From Ruminococcus sp. UBA1394 (GTDB lineage: Bacteria > Bacillota > Clostridia > Oscillospirales > Ruminococcaceae): a stretch of DNA of 29,844 nt. Under the pieces are notes generated by a model. That model searched no databases. It had not been told where the DNA came from and was given only the letters and a program-made list of their open reading frames with translations. Shown in pieces: positions 13,888-21,331 of the stretch. Every line of letters begins with the position of its first letter. Position 1 is the first letter of the stretch. Made by a program: the position numbers and the translations under genes. The stretch covers positions 1-29,844 of the forward strand of contig DBQM01000008.1 of assembly GCA_002305725.1 (NCBI GenBank). Direction: 5' to 3'.

Positions 13888-14301
13888 ATGCTTCATGAAA
13901 AATCATGCGGAGCTATTGTTTTTCGGAAATTTCACGGCAATATAGAAATTCTTCTCATTAAGCACGTCAACAGCGGACACTGGTCCTTCCCGAAAGGGCA
14001 CGTTGAGGGCAATGAAACTGAGCTGGAAACAGCACAGCGTGAAATTATGGAGGAAACCGGAATAGATGTTATTCTTGACCCGACGTTTCGTGAAACTGTT
14101 TCCTACTCACCGAAAAAGGATACTCAGAAAATTGTTGTATATTTCCTTGCCCAGGCGAAAAACTATGATTTCAGGGCGCAGGAAGAAGAAATTTCTGAAA
14201 TCAAATGGGTCGATATCGGTTATGCTGTAAACATTCTTACCTATGATAACGACAAAGTTATTGTAAACAAGGCAAAGTCCGCTATTAAGGAAAGAGTTTA
14301 A
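13888..14301 (+). CDS. Nudix hydrolase, diadenosine-polyphosphatase type
   Basis: A 137-residue Nudix enzyme. The Nudix box is complete: G37-x5-E43-x7-R51-E-I-M-E55-E56-T-G58-I59, with the glutamates that bind magnesium. The N-terminal stretch MLHEKSCGAIVFRK followed by ILLIKH and HWSFPKGHVEGNE is typical of the bis(5'-nucleosyl)-tetraphosphatase subgroup, which clears dinucleoside polyphosphates; other nucleoside diphosphate-linked substrates cannot be excluded. AAAGGA lies about ten bases before the ATG. It is a monocistronic gene between its own promoter and a strong terminator. Confidence 0.9.
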   Translation: MLHEKSCGAIVFRKFHGNIEILLIKHVNSGHWSFPKGHVEGNETELETAQREIMEETGIDVILDPTFRETVSYSPKKDTQKIVVYFLAQAKNYDFRAQEEEISEIKWVDIGYAVNILTYDNDKVIVNKAKSAIKERV

Positions 14302-14311
14302 CCAATTAAGT

Positions 14312-14352
14312 TTGTCCCCTGATGCTTTAAGCTCAGGGGACAAGCTGTTTTT
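14312..14352 (+). terminator. Terminator of the Nudix gene
   Basis: Perfect 11-bp arms TTGTCCCCTGA (14312-14322) and TCAGGGGACAA (14333-14343) are followed by GCTG and a T-run at 14348-14352. Confidence 0.85.
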
Positions 14353-14530
14353 AAGGCAATACCGCACAATTATTGTCGTACAGATGCGCAGTCAGATTTT
14401 TTGTCATATCACATAAAAATCTTGCGGGCATACTGGCGTATGTCAAGAGATTTTTATGTGATATGACGGGAAATCTGCAAGCAGATGTGCGGCAAAAGCG
14501 ATAGCTGCTAATTGTGCGGTGTTGCCTTAA
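14351..14530. repeat. 180-bp palindromic MITE-like element with TTAA ends
   Basis: The whole stretch folds on itself. The outer arms 14351-14372 and 14509-14530 match over 22 bases with one T-G wobble (outermost TTAAGGCAA...). The inner arms 14403-14422 and 14448-14467 are a perfect 20-bp inverted repeat, and a small hairpin (CATAC/GTATG, about 14429-14442) caps the centre. Short paired blocks (CAGATTT/AAATCTG) lie between. There is no gene inside. Size, terminal inverted repeats and symmetric TTAA ends fit a miniature inverted-repeat transposable element or a dispersed hairpin repeat. Its right end contains the stop codon of the neighbouring minus-strand gene. Confidence 0.75.
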
Positions 14531-15462
14531 TTGCACTCTTTGATAACGCCGTTGCTCATAAGGTTCATAAGGAGAGCAAGACGTGCTTTGTCTGCATATT
14601 CGGGTTTTATCATGTAGTAAATATATGATTCCACAAGATTGAATATATTTAATGTTCTGCCTTCAATTTTAAACTGATTAAAGCCCATTGGCAGATATTT
14701 TTCATAGATTGCGTCCGGAGAAACATGAGTCGGATGTTTTTTTACATCGGCAGCGTCATATTTCATATACGGGCAGTTGACATTTGCGTCAACTTTTACG
14801 CCGTAATCTTCCTGTCTGAAAGGCTTTTTCGGATCCTTTTTCAGATGCTCGCAGTAAGCAATCTGGAAAAGACCAATATCGTGGTAATGTTTTACACGGT
14901 TAGGACAATTCGGCTGACAGCAGGCATTTACCAGTATTTCGCATTTTTCCTTGTTTTTTATTTTTTCAAGCTGGTCAAATTTATTGTTGAAGTCGTAGTC
15001 AACAACAACAATATCATACTGTTTGTCAAGCTCATCGTTAAGTGCATTCAGGTCAGTAATTCTCTTGCAGGTGGAGCTTGTGATTTTATATCCGGTTATG
15101 TACTGTTCAAGAACCGGAGAAACAACAATAACGCCGTTTTTGCCGTTCTGGGCAGTTTTCAGAACGAAGTTGCAGAATTCATCGTCAAGGTGCTCCTCTG
15201 TGATAAGCGGATTTGTAAAGGTGAATCTGAGCGGTATGCCAATTTTATCAAAGGATCTCACAACAGCTTCAACATAGCTTTTGTCGCATATACCGTTCAT
15301 TGATCTTCCGCCGTTCCACAGCGACTGCGGAAATGTACCGTAAACTGATGCGATTTTTACTCCGTCACGGAAATACTGAGGACAGTTCTGATACATTGAA
15401 AGAAAAATCAGATTATATCTGTAATGCACAGCGAAATCCGGCAGATGAAATTTAACGTCCAT
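14527..15462 (-). CDS. Uncharacterised cysteine-containing protein, possibly U32-peptidase-like
   Basis: A 311-residue soluble protein with AAAGGAG upstream of the ATG at 15462. I do not recognise it with certainty. It alternates strands and helices like a TIM barrel (GVIVVSPVLEQYI, YDIVVVDYDF, CEILVNACC). Its cysteines cluster in the second half: NACCQPNCPNRVKHYHDIG, then AYCEHL and VNCPYMK, followed by GFNQFKIEGR. A K-x-EGR segment after several cysteines recalls U32-type proteins (for example UbiU/UbiV), which hold an iron-sulfur cluster; this is an inference. It lies 29 bases downstream of ktrA in the same direction, so it is probably co-transcribed. Its TAA stop lies in the MITE end. Confidence 0.6.
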   Translation of the reverse strand: MDVKFHLPDFAVHYRYNLIFLSMYQNCPQYFRDGVKIASVYGTFPQSLWNGGRSMNGICDKSYVEAVVRSFDKIGIPLRFTFTNPLITEEHLDDEFCNFVLKTAQNGKNGVIVVSPVLEQYITGYKITSSTCKRITDLNALNDELDKQYDIVVVDYDFNNKFDQLEKIKNKEKCEILVNACCQPNCPNRVKHYHDIGLFQIAYCEHLKKDPKKPFRQEDYGVKVDANVNCPYMKYDAADVKKHPTHVSPDAIYEKYLPMGFNQFKIEGRTLNIFNLVESYIYYMIKPEYADKARLALLMNLMSNGVIKECN

Positions 15463-15491
15463 AACTATCTCCTTTAAATCAGAAGTTGTTC

Positions 15492-16145
15492 TTAGTCCAT
15501 CTTTTTGAGCAGCTTTTCAACGTCTGCATTGTGACCTAAAACAATAACATGGTCGTCTGTTCTGAAAATATATTCCGCACCCGGAAGCGCCTGGATATTG
15601 TTGTTGTTTTTTATCGCAAGAATGTTGATATGATATTTCTTGCGTGCGTCAATTTTTATGATGCTTTTTCCTATCCAGCTTTCAAGAATAGGAATCTCAT
15701 AGATAGCAGTATCCCTTGTAAGCTCGATGTAGTCGAAGATATTGTCCACGCTGTATCTTGTAGCAAGCTTAAGGGCGCTGTCCCTTTCCGGATATGTTAC
15801 CTCGTCCGCACCGTTTTTCAGAAGAAACTTTGCGTGAATTTCAGTATTTGCCTTGCTTATTACCTTTGCAGCACCCATATCGTGCAGCAGACTTGTGATT
15901 TCAAGACTGCTCTGGAAATTTTCACCTATGCATACAAAACAGAGGTCGAAATTCTTGATACCGAGAGTTTTCAGAGTGTCAAGCTTTGTGCAGTCGCCGA
16001 TTTTGGCGCTGGTCGCAAAAGGCATTGCCTCCTGCACCTTTGCCTCGTTTATGTCAACTGCCATGACCTCGTCGCCAAGGTCATAGAATTTATGGATAAG
16101 GTGTGTTCCGAAACGTCCGAGACCTATTATAAGAACAGATTTCAT
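15492..16145 (-). CDS. ktrA: Potassium uptake regulatory subunit KtrA/TrkA
   Basis: A 217-residue cytoplasmic gating subunit. The RCK_N domain (about 1-130) has the dinucleotide-binding motif GLGRFG (8-13) and the acidic D31 after the second strand. The RCK_C domain (about 140-217, ESWIGKSIIKID ... VIVLGHNADVEKLL) is the region that in Firmicutes relatives binds cyclic di-AMP. It forms a ring that opens the KtrB/TrkH channel. GGAG precedes the ATG. It lies 47 bases downstream of trkH, with a small TGCCGT/ACGGCA hairpin (16162-16176) between the two genes. Confidence 0.93.
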   Translation of the reverse strand: MKSVLIIGLGRFGTHLIHKFYDLGDEVMAVDINEAKVQEAMPFATSAKIGDCTKLDTLKTLGIKNFDLCFVCIGENFQSSLEITSLLHDMGAAKVISKANTEIHAKFLLKNGADEVTYPERDSALKLATRYSVDNIFDYIELTRDTAIYEIPILESWIGKSIIKIDARKKYHINILAIKNNNNIQALPGAEYIFRTDDHVIVLGHNADVEKLLKKMD

Positions 16146-16192
16146 ATCAAAAACTCCATTCTGCCGTAATACGGCAACTTCATAAATTTGAA

Positions 16193-17539
16193 TCAGCCAA
16201 TATTTATCTTTTCAACCGGATTCTGAACTGTGTTCGGCGATTTGTGCTCTGTGAAAAGCAGGGCAAACGAAAGGCTTCCCACTCGTCCGCAGTACATAAG
16301 GAAGATTATCACATATCTTGAGAATGTGCATAAATCCCTTGTTATGCCTGTGGACATTCCGACAGTATCAATTGCTGAAAAAACTTCTATTGTAACATCA
16401 GTAAGGTCAAGTGAAGGCTGGGCAGCACAGATAAGCAGTCCGCTTAATAAGATAAGGGATATGTTTATTGTGATAACTGCAGCCGCTCTTTTAAGGGCGT
16501 CCGATTCAAGACGTCTTCTGAGAACATTTATTTCATTGTGGTTTCTGAGACTTGACCATGCGGAAAGGAAAAGTATCACAGTAGTTGTAGTCTTGATACC
16601 GCCGGCTGTAGACCCTGGATTTCCGCCTATAAACATAAACATGATTGTGAGCATTTTTCCGGCAGGAGTCATTGCGGCAACGTCAACTGTGTTGAAACCT
16701 GCCGACCTCGGCGTGACTGCCATAAATACAGACGCTGTAAGCTTATGATGTATTTTAAGTTCCTCAAGAACATTGTTGTTTTCAAGCAAATAAAATGCTG
16801 CTGCACCGAATACAACAAGAATAAATGTTGCGATAAGTACAAGCTTGGTATGCAGCTTATAGCGTGTCACTCTGAATTTGTTTACTGAAATATCGTCCCA
16901 TACGAAAAAACCGATTCCTCCGATAAGTATAAGAAGAATAACGGTTATATTTACTACGATATCATCTCTGAAAGAGGTGAGGGAGGAGTATTCTTCAAAT
17001 CTTCCCATAAGGTCGAAACCGGCATTGCAGAAAGCTGAGACTGATGTGAAGATACTGTTGTAAATGCCGACGCCGACGCCCATTTTTGGGATAAAGCGTG
17101 TTGCAAGCAGGGCAGCGCCGAGAAATTCAATTATAAAAGTTCCGGTAAGGATTTTTTTCATAAGTCTGACGATTCCGCCGATATACATGGTGTTTACGCT
17201 CTCCTGGAGAAAGCTTCGTTCTTTCAGACCGATTTTCCTGTGAAAGAGCATGGAAAACATTGTAAGTATCGTAAGAAATCCCAGACCGCCTATCTGAATA
17301 AGGCAGATAATGACTATCTGTCCGAAAAGCGTCCAGTGAGTGTATGTATCTGCAACAACCAGTCCTGTAACACATGAGGCAGATGTTGCGGTAAAAAGAG
17401 CGTCAGTAAAACCTGTCGAGCCTGGTTCACGGCTTGAAACAGGCAGCAGAAGAAGAATCGTTCCCAATGCAATTAAAATAAAAAACCCCAGAGCGACTAT
17501 CTTAGGATAAGTTATATCCTTTTTTATATTAAGTTTCAT
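16193..17539 (-). CDS. ktrB: Potassium uptake transmembrane subunit KtrB/TrkH
   Basis: A 448-residue membrane protein with four repeated M1-P-M2 units. The selectivity-filter turns are recognisable as SASCVTGL (about 53-60), SAFCNAGFD (about 169-177), PRSAGFNTV (about 275-283) and DTVGMSTGI (about 390-398). It imports potassium, usually with sodium coupling, gated by the adjacent KtrA. Length fits KtrB/KtrD (about 445-450) rather than the longer TrkH of proteobacteria. The start at 17539 has a GAGGGAG site upstream and a perfect promoter at 17584-17612, immediately behind the tsaD stop. Confidence 0.93.
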   Translation of the reverse strand: MKLNIKKDITYPKIVALGFFILIALGTILLLLPVSSREPGSTGFTDALFTATSASCVTGLVVADTYTHWTLFGQIVIICLIQIGGLGFLTILTMFSMLFHRKIGLKERSFLQESVNTMYIGGIVRLMKKILTGTFIIEFLGAALLATRFIPKMGVGVGIYNSIFTSVSAFCNAGFDLMGRFEEYSSLTSFRDDIVVNITVILLILIGGIGFFVWDDISVNKFRVTRYKLHTKLVLIATFILVVFGAAAFYLLENNNVLEELKIHHKLTASVFMAVTPRSAGFNTVDVAAMTPAGKMLTIMFMFIGGNPGSTAGGIKTTTTVILFLSAWSSLRNHNEINVLRRRLESDALKRAAAVITINISLILLSGLLICAAQPSLDLTDVTIEVFSAIDTVGMSTGITRDLCTFSRYVIIFLMYCGRVGSLSFALLFTEHKSPNTVQNPVEKINIG

Positions 17540-17583
17540 GTCCGACTCCCTCAGAATATCATATAATATCTGTATTGCCTTAT

Positions 17584-17612
17584 ATTATACATCATTTTGT
17601 TAATGCTGTCAA
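17584..17612 (-). promoter_or_regulatory. Promoter of the ktrB-ktrA operon
   Basis: Perfect TTGACA (17607-17612), 17-base spacer, perfect TATAAT (17584-17589) on the minus strand. The -35 box touches the tsaD stop codon, and I see no terminator between, so tsaD transcripts may also read into ktrB. Confidence 0.85.
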
Positions 17613-18659
17613 TTAAGAATTGGTTAAATTAACAGGCTTACAGACTGCCTGTATATCCTCCAGCGAAAGTGTCGCAAGGGCGTTAAGACTTTCGTCTGCC
17701 CTGTGTCCTGCAAGACAACTGTAATAACCCTGACAGGCTATCATTGCGCCGTTGTCACCGCACAGATTAAGCGGCGGAAGATAAAGCTTCATATTTCTTT
17801 CGCTGCAAGCTTTTTCAAATGCTGAACGCACTCCGCTGTTTGCCGAAACTCCTCCGGCAACGGCTATATTTTTATACCCCAGCATTTCAGCGGCGGCAAT
17901 GGTCTTTTCGCAGAGTATGTCCGAAATTGTGTACTGCAGAGCCGCACAGAGATTTTCCCTGTTTACCTCAGTACCCTTCTGCGCTGAATTGTGAAGAAGA
18001 TTGATGACAGCAGTTTTAAGACCGGAAAAGCTGAAATCGTATTCACAGCCGGTTACTTTCGGACGGGGGAGCGGATAGGCGTTTCTGTCGCCGGACTGCG
18101 CCGCCTTGTCCACATGAATACCGCCCGGATAAGGGAATCCCATTGCCCTTGCGCATTTGTCAAAGCATTCTCCTGCTGCGTCATCACGGGTACGACCGAT
18201 TATGCGGAATGTTGTGTAGTCCAGTACTTCAACGATATGCGAGTGTCCGCCGCTTGCAACAAGGCAGAGATAGGGCGGTTTCAGCTCAGGGTGGGCGATA
18301 TAGTTTGCGGCAATGTGACCGGAAAGGTGGTGAACCGGAACAAGCGGTTTCCCCGACGCCATTGCAAGACCTTTTGCAAAGTTTACGCCGACAAGCAGTG
18401 CGCCTATAAGTCCCGGGGCGAAAGTTACGGCTATTGCGTCCATATCGTCAAGAGTTTTTCCGGAATCCTCCAGCGCCTTGCTGACAACGCCCAATATATT
18501 TTCACAGTGACGGCGTGAGGCAATTTCCGGAACAACTCCGCCGTATTTTTTATGTTCCTCTATCTGTGTCGAGATAACCGAGGAAAGTATGTTTATGCCG
18601 TTTTCGGAAACAGCCGCTGCCGTTTCGTCACACGAGCTTTCAATTCCAAGTATAAGCAT
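17613..18659 (-). CDS. tsaD: tRNA N6-adenosine threonylcarbamoyltransferase TsaD
   Basis: A 348-residue ASKHA-fold enzyme, typical length, that moves threonylcarbamoyl onto A37 of ANN-decoding tRNAs together with TsaB and TsaE (not in this window). Signatures: the start LILGIESSCDETAAAV, the metal-binding H111 and H115 in HHLSGHIAANY, VASGGHSH (about 134-141), FSGLKTAV (about 219-226) and the C-terminal LCGDNGAMIA containing the third metal ligand. AAGGAG lies upstream of the ATG. It is an essential housekeeping gene in most bacteria. It lies behind purA but is separated from it by a strong terminator hairpin; no separate promoter is obvious. Confidence 0.97.
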   Translation of the reverse strand: MLILGIESSCDETAAAVSENGINILSSVISTQIEEHKKYGGVVPEIASRRHCENILGVVSKALEDSGKTLDDMDAIAVTFAPGLIGALLVGVNFAKGLAMASGKPLVPVHHLSGHIAANYIAHPELKPPYLCLVASGGHSHIVEVLDYTTFRIIGRTRDDAAGECFDKCARAMGFPYPGGIHVDKAAQSGDRNAYPLPRPKVTGCEYDFSFSGLKTAVINLLHNSAQKGTEVNRENLCAALQYTISDILCEKTIAAAEMLGYKNIAVAGGVSANSGVRSAFEKACSERNMKLYLPPLNLCGDNGAMIACQGYYSCLAGHRADESLNALATLSLEDIQAVCKPVNLTNS

Positions 18660-18683
18660 TCTGTTCTCCTTAGAAAAGCAAAA

Positions 18684-18711
18684 TTTTGCCAGCCCCTACA
18701 GGCTGGCAAAA
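18684..18711 (-). terminator. Terminator between purA and tsaD
   Basis: Perfect 11-bp arms TTTTGCCAGCC (18684-18694) and GGCTGGCAAAA (18701-18711) with a six-base loop. In the minus-strand direction T-rich sequence follows (ATTTTGCTTTT). It lies between the purA stop and the tsaD ribosome site; some read-through probably feeds tsaD. Confidence 0.8.
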
Positions 18712-18725
18712 ATATATTAAAGACC

Positions 18726-20000
18726 TTATCTCTCAATAATCTGACTTCTGTCAGGACCAACGCCTATCATAGCGATCTTACATTCGCAAAGTTCTTCAAG
18801 ACGCCTGATATACTTCTGACAGCTTGCAGGCAGTTCCTTAAATGTGCGGCAGCCTGTGATGTCCTCTGTAAAGCCCTCTGCCTCTTCGTAAATCGGCTCG
18901 CAGCCGCTTAATTCTTCAAGTGTCGGCGGGAAGTTCTTTGTGATACTTCCGTCAGGCATCTTGTAGCCTACACAGATTTTCAGCGTACCCAGTCCGCAGA
19001 GAGTATCAAGCTTGTTGATAGCAAGTCCGTCCAGACCGTTAACTCTTACGGAATGTCTTACGATAACAGCGTCAAACCAGCCTGTTCTTCTCGGACGGCC
19101 TGTGGTAGTACCGAATTCGCCGCCCACGTTTCTGATTTTGTCGCCGATTTCATCGTCAAGCTCTGTCGGGAAAGGTCCCTTTCCGACTCTTGTTGTATAA
19201 GCCTTTGCAACACCGATGATATTTGTTATCATTCTCGGACCGACACCGGTACCTACGCATACTCCGGCAGAAAGCGGATGTGATGACGTTACATAAGGGT
19301 ATGTACCGAAATCAATGTCAAGGAGTGTAGCCTGTGCGCCCTCGAACATGATGGTCTTGCCGGCCTTGTCAGCGTCATATGTGAGTACTGAAACATCGTC
19401 AACATAAGGCGCAAGGATTTTTCCGTATTCATTGTATTCAGCGATTACAGCTTCGATATCAACAGCCTCTCCGCCGTAAACCTCTGTAATTATCTTATTT
19501 TTAAGCAGGCCTGTTGTTCTTGCCTTTTCAGCGAAAACTTCCGGGTGAACAAGGTCATATACCCTGATTCCGCAGCGCTCGTATTTATCCATATATGTCG
19601 GTCCGATACCTCTTTTTGTAGTACCGATATCAGAATTTCCTCTGAATTTTTCTGAAAGACCGTCTAAAACGATATGCCATGGCATAACCACATGAGCTCT
19701 CGGATCAATTTTCAGATTTGCAGTTGAAATACCTCTGTCGCTTAAGGATTTCAGTTCTCCTGTAAAGTCCTTCGGATCCATAACTACTCCGGCGCCGATA
19801 AGGCAAAGCTTATCCGGATAAAGGATACCGGAAGGAATAAGGTGGAGCTTATAGGTCTCACCGTTGTTTACGACAGTATGTCCGGCGTTGTTACCGCCCT
19901 GTGAACGAACTACAACATCGGCTCTGGAGGCAAGAATGTCAATGATTTTACCCTTTCCCTCATCGCCCCATTGAGTTCCGACAACAATATTAGCAGGCAT
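18726..20000 (-). CDS. purA: Adenylosuccinate synthetase
   Basis: A 424-residue enzyme, normal length, that joins IMP and aspartate using GTP in the first step towards AMP. Motifs: the P-loop-like GTQWGDEGKGK (8-18), GGNNAGHTVV (about 35-44), RGIGPTYMDKYER (about 130-142), the active-site loop TTTGRPRRTGWFDAV, and NKLD of the GTP site. AAAGGGG lies upstream of the ATG at 20000. It has a good promoter (20052-20080) and a small leader hairpin (20028-20045). The gene ends at the shared terminator region before tsaD. Confidence 0.98.
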   Translation of the reverse strand: MPANIVVGTQWGDEGKGKIIDILASRADVVVRSQGGNNAGHTVVNNGETYKLHLIPSGILYPDKLCLIGAGVVMDPKDFTGELKSLSDRGISTANLKIDPRAHVVMPWHIVLDGLSEKFRGNSDIGTTKRGIGPTYMDKYERCGIRVYDLVHPEVFAEKARTTGLLKNKIITEVYGGEAVDIEAVIAEYNEYGKILAPYVDDVSVLTYDADKAGKTIMFEGAQATLLDIDFGTYPYVTSSHPLSAGVCVGTGVGPRMITNIIGVAKAYTTRVGKGPFPTELDDEIGDKIRNVGGEFGTTTGRPRRTGWFDAVIVRHSVRVNGLDGLAINKLDTLCGLGTLKICVGYKMPDGSITKNFPPTLEELSGCEPIYEEAEGFTEDITGCRTFKELPASCQKYIRRLEELCECKIAMIGVGPDRSQIIER

Positions 20001-20027
20001 TGCTTTTCCCCTTTTCAGTTATATTAG

Positions 20028-20045
20028 GTATGCCCGGAAGCATAC
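20028..20045. promoter_or_regulatory. Inverted repeat in the purA leader
   Basis: GTATGC-ccggaa-GCATAC lies at or just after the purA transcript start and before its ribosome site. It may be an operator or a small 5' hairpin. It does not match a purine riboswitch, which would need far more sequence. Confidence 0.4.
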
Positions 20046-20051
20046 ATTGAT

Positions 20052-20080
20052 ATTATAACAGAAGTTATCTCTTTTTTCAA
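20052..20080 (-). promoter_or_regulatory. Promoter of purA
   Basis: TTGAAA (20075-20080), 17 bases and TATAAT (20052-20057) on the minus strand. Confidence 0.75.
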
Positions 20081-20160
20081 GAGAAAATGCAATTTTTTTA
20101 TTTATTATTTTTGAAGCTGCGTATAAGATATGAAATTTTCTGCAAAATATTGCTTGTTCT

Positions 20161-20490
20161 CTATTCCCTTTCAATCATAATATCCATTCTTTCAAGTATT
20201 CGTCCTTTCTGAATATCGGAAAGCTTCCGGAAACGGTTTAAGAAATTGATGTCGGAGGGAGTTATGTCGTTGGTGTTTACAATGGTTTTTTCGTTGGTAA
20301 GTCCGGCAATGTAGTCAACAGATACATTGTAATATTTTGACAGGGCTATGGCGAAGGACAGCGGGATTTCGCGCTCGCCGCTTTCGTAGCGCCTGTACTG
20401 CGAAACGTGCATATACATATCGTCCGCAACCTGTTTCTGAGTTTTGTCAGCGTCCTCCCTTAAATCTTTTATTCTCTGATAATTAGCCAT
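20161..20490 (-). CDS. XRE-family transcriptional regulator
   Basis: A 109-residue protein with an N-terminal Cro/C1-type HTH (about residues 6-62): RIKDLREDADKTQKQVADDM, then VSQYRRYESGEREIPLSFAIALSKYYNVSVDYIAG, the standard pattern of single-domain XRE repressors. A short helical tail (about 75-109) probably dimerises. AAAGGAGGG lies upstream of the ATG. The gene faces away from the TM2-protein gene, and the palindrome AACACCA-tt-TGGTGTT lies between them over both promoters, so the protein most likely represses itself and its neighbour. That target is an inference from the layout. Confidence 0.88.
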   Translation of the reverse strand: MANYQRIKDLREDADKTQKQVADDMYMHVSQYRRYESGEREIPLSFAIALSKYYNVSVDYIAGLTNEKTIVNTNDITPSDINFLNRFRKLSDIQKGRILERMDIMIERE

Positions 20491-20520
20491 AGCTTTCCCT
20501 CCTTTGACTCATTAATAAAA

Positions 20521-20529
20521 ATTATATCA
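20521..20529 (-). promoter_or_regulatory. Extended -10 promoter of the XRE gene
   Basis: TGATATAAT on the minus strand is an extended -10 element. No good -35 is present; the region where it would lie is the operator palindrome at 20533-20548. Confidence 0.55.
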
Positions 20530-20532
20530 AAA

Positions 20533-20548
20533 AACACCATTTGGTGTT
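20533..20548. promoter_or_regulatory. Operator 1 in the divergent XRE/TM2 promoter region
   Basis: AACACCA-tt-TGGTGTT is a perfect 7-2-7 palindrome. It overlaps the -35 box of the TM2-protein gene and the upstream part of the XRE promoter. A related half-degenerate copy, AACACCA-ta-TGGGG, lies at 20587-20600 just after the TM2 gene's transcript start. Both fit binding sites for the adjacent XRE repressor. Confidence 0.65.
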
Positions 20549-20575
20549 GACAATCGCTCCGCATGATGTTATAAT
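20547..20575 (+). promoter_or_regulatory. Promoter of the TM2-protein gene
   Basis: Perfect TTGACA (20547-20552), 17 bases and TATAAT (20570-20575). Its strength and the flanking operators suggest tight repression with strong induction. Confidence 0.85.
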
Positions 20576-20636
20576 ATAAATGCAAAAACACCATATGGGG
20601 ATTTTAAATTTATTATATGTTAATTGGAGGTAAAAA

Positions 20637-20984
20637 ATGTTTTGTCAGAAATGCGGAAGTCAGAACCAGGATGATGCAATAAAATGCGTTAATTGCGGTG
20701 AAACTCTCAATACTCAGTCAGGGGCAGGTCAGCCTGTTATAAACATTGTAAATACTAACACTAATACCAATACAAATGTTAATCCTGCTGTTGCCGGACA
20801 TCCAAAAAATAAATGGGTTGCATTCTTCCTTTGTTTGTTTACATTCTGTGGTCACAAATTTTATGAAGGTAAAATCGGAATGGGTATTCTGTATCTTTTT
20901 ACAGCCGGACTTTTTGGCATAGGCTGGATTATAGATCTGATCACTCTTCTTACAAGACCAAATCCTTATTATGTAAGATACTGA
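20637..20984 (+). CDS. Zinc-ribbon and TM2-domain membrane protein
   Basis: A 115-residue protein with GGAGG upstream of the ATG. Residues 3-20 form a zinc ribbon (C3-x2-C6 and C17-x2-C20, FCQKCGSQNQDDAIKCVNCG). A low-complexity linker with NTNTNTNTN follows (about 39-48). The C-terminal half (about 57-108) is a TM2 domain with two membrane segments: KWVAFFLCLFTFCGHKFYEGK, then GILYLFTAGLFGIGWIIDLITLL. Function of TM2 proteins in bacteria is not established. The gene has its own strong, apparently repressor-controlled promoter and terminator. Confidence 0.88.
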   Translation: MFCQKCGSQNQDDAIKCVNCGETLNTQSGAGQPVINIVNTNTNTNTNVNPAVAGHPKNKWVAFFLCLFTFCGHKFYEGKIGMGILYLFTAGLFGIGWIIDLITLLTRPNPYYVRY

Positions 20985-21013
20985 TATCTTCTTTTATCCC
21001 GATAATATTACAG

Positions 21014-21051
21014 ACACAACAGCATGGTCAGTACTGTGCTGTTGTGTTTTT
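21014..21051 (+). terminator. Terminator of the TM2-protein gene
   Basis: Perfect arms ACACAACAGCA (21014-21024) and TGCTGTTGTGT (21037-21047) are followed directly by a T-run. Confidence 0.85.
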
Positions 21052-21138
21052 ATTCCTGTATTTATCAAAAAACCCTGACAAAACTATTCCGGTGTTATAA
21101 AATATAAGTAATCACAAAAGAGATGATTATTAAGTTTC

Positions 21139-21288
21139 TCACACAAAAACAAAAACACCGGGAGCTGTAACTCCTGGTGTTTTTTCTGGATGCTTGCCGG
21201 ACTTTTCATGTCTGTCTAACCACTTGCAAATATAGTAACCAACTACACTTGCCGCAACAGACAATACAAACGAAATTATATAAGTCAT
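21139..21288 (-). CDS. Small hydrophobic protein, type I toxin-like
   Basis: A 49-residue protein missed by length cut-offs. It begins MTYIISFVLSVAASVVGYY and then ICKWLDRHEKSGK: one membrane helix followed by a charged tail. This is the build of small membrane toxins of type I systems and of many unassigned Firmicutes small proteins. It has a good promoter (21332-21360) and an SD (GAGGTGG) partly paired in a GCAA-capped hairpin. The last third of the frame runs through a hairpin (21154-21181) that looks like a terminator, so the transcript may end before the TGA. No antitoxin RNA is identified. Expression is well supported; toxicity is an inference. Confidence 0.6.
   Translation of the reverse strand: MTYIISFVLSVAASVVGYYICKWLDRHEKSGKHPEKTPGVTAPGVFVFV
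21154..21186. terminator. Terminator-like hairpin overlapping the small protein's 3' end
   Basis: Arms AACACCGGGAG (21154-21164) and CTCCTGGTGTT (21171-21181) pair fully on the plus strand with one G-U, followed by T's to 21186. On the minus strand the same hairpin has one A-C mismatch but is also followed by two T5 runs. It may act in both directions. Confidence 0.6.
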
Positions 21289-21293
21289 GAATT

Positions 21294-21317
21294 CCACCTC
21301 TCTCCTTGCGGAAAGAG
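21294..21317 (-). promoter_or_regulatory. SD-masking hairpin of the small hydrophobic protein gene
   Basis: In the transcript CTCTTTCC pairs with GGAGAGAG across a GCAA tetraloop, with one G-U pair. The right arm forms most of the purine-rich ribosome site upstream of the ATG at 21288. Masked ribosome sites are a common control of type I toxin mRNAs. Confidence 0.45.
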
Positions 21318-21331
21318 CCTACAATACATTA

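Noticed and set aside
15549..16169. 206-residue open frame opposite ktrA, and a 192-residue frame opposite 14725-15303
   Set aside because: Both are antisense to well-supported genes, have no ribosome site and show no recognisable domain.
17540..17583. Cyclic di-AMP riboswitch upstream of ktrB
   Set aside because: The leader is about 35-40 bases; the known ydaO-type element needs far more.
20757..20780. Tandem repeat (CRISPR or microsatellite) in the TM2 gene
   Set aside because: It is a short Asn-Thr codon run within a protein linker; there are no repeat-spacer units anywhere in the window.
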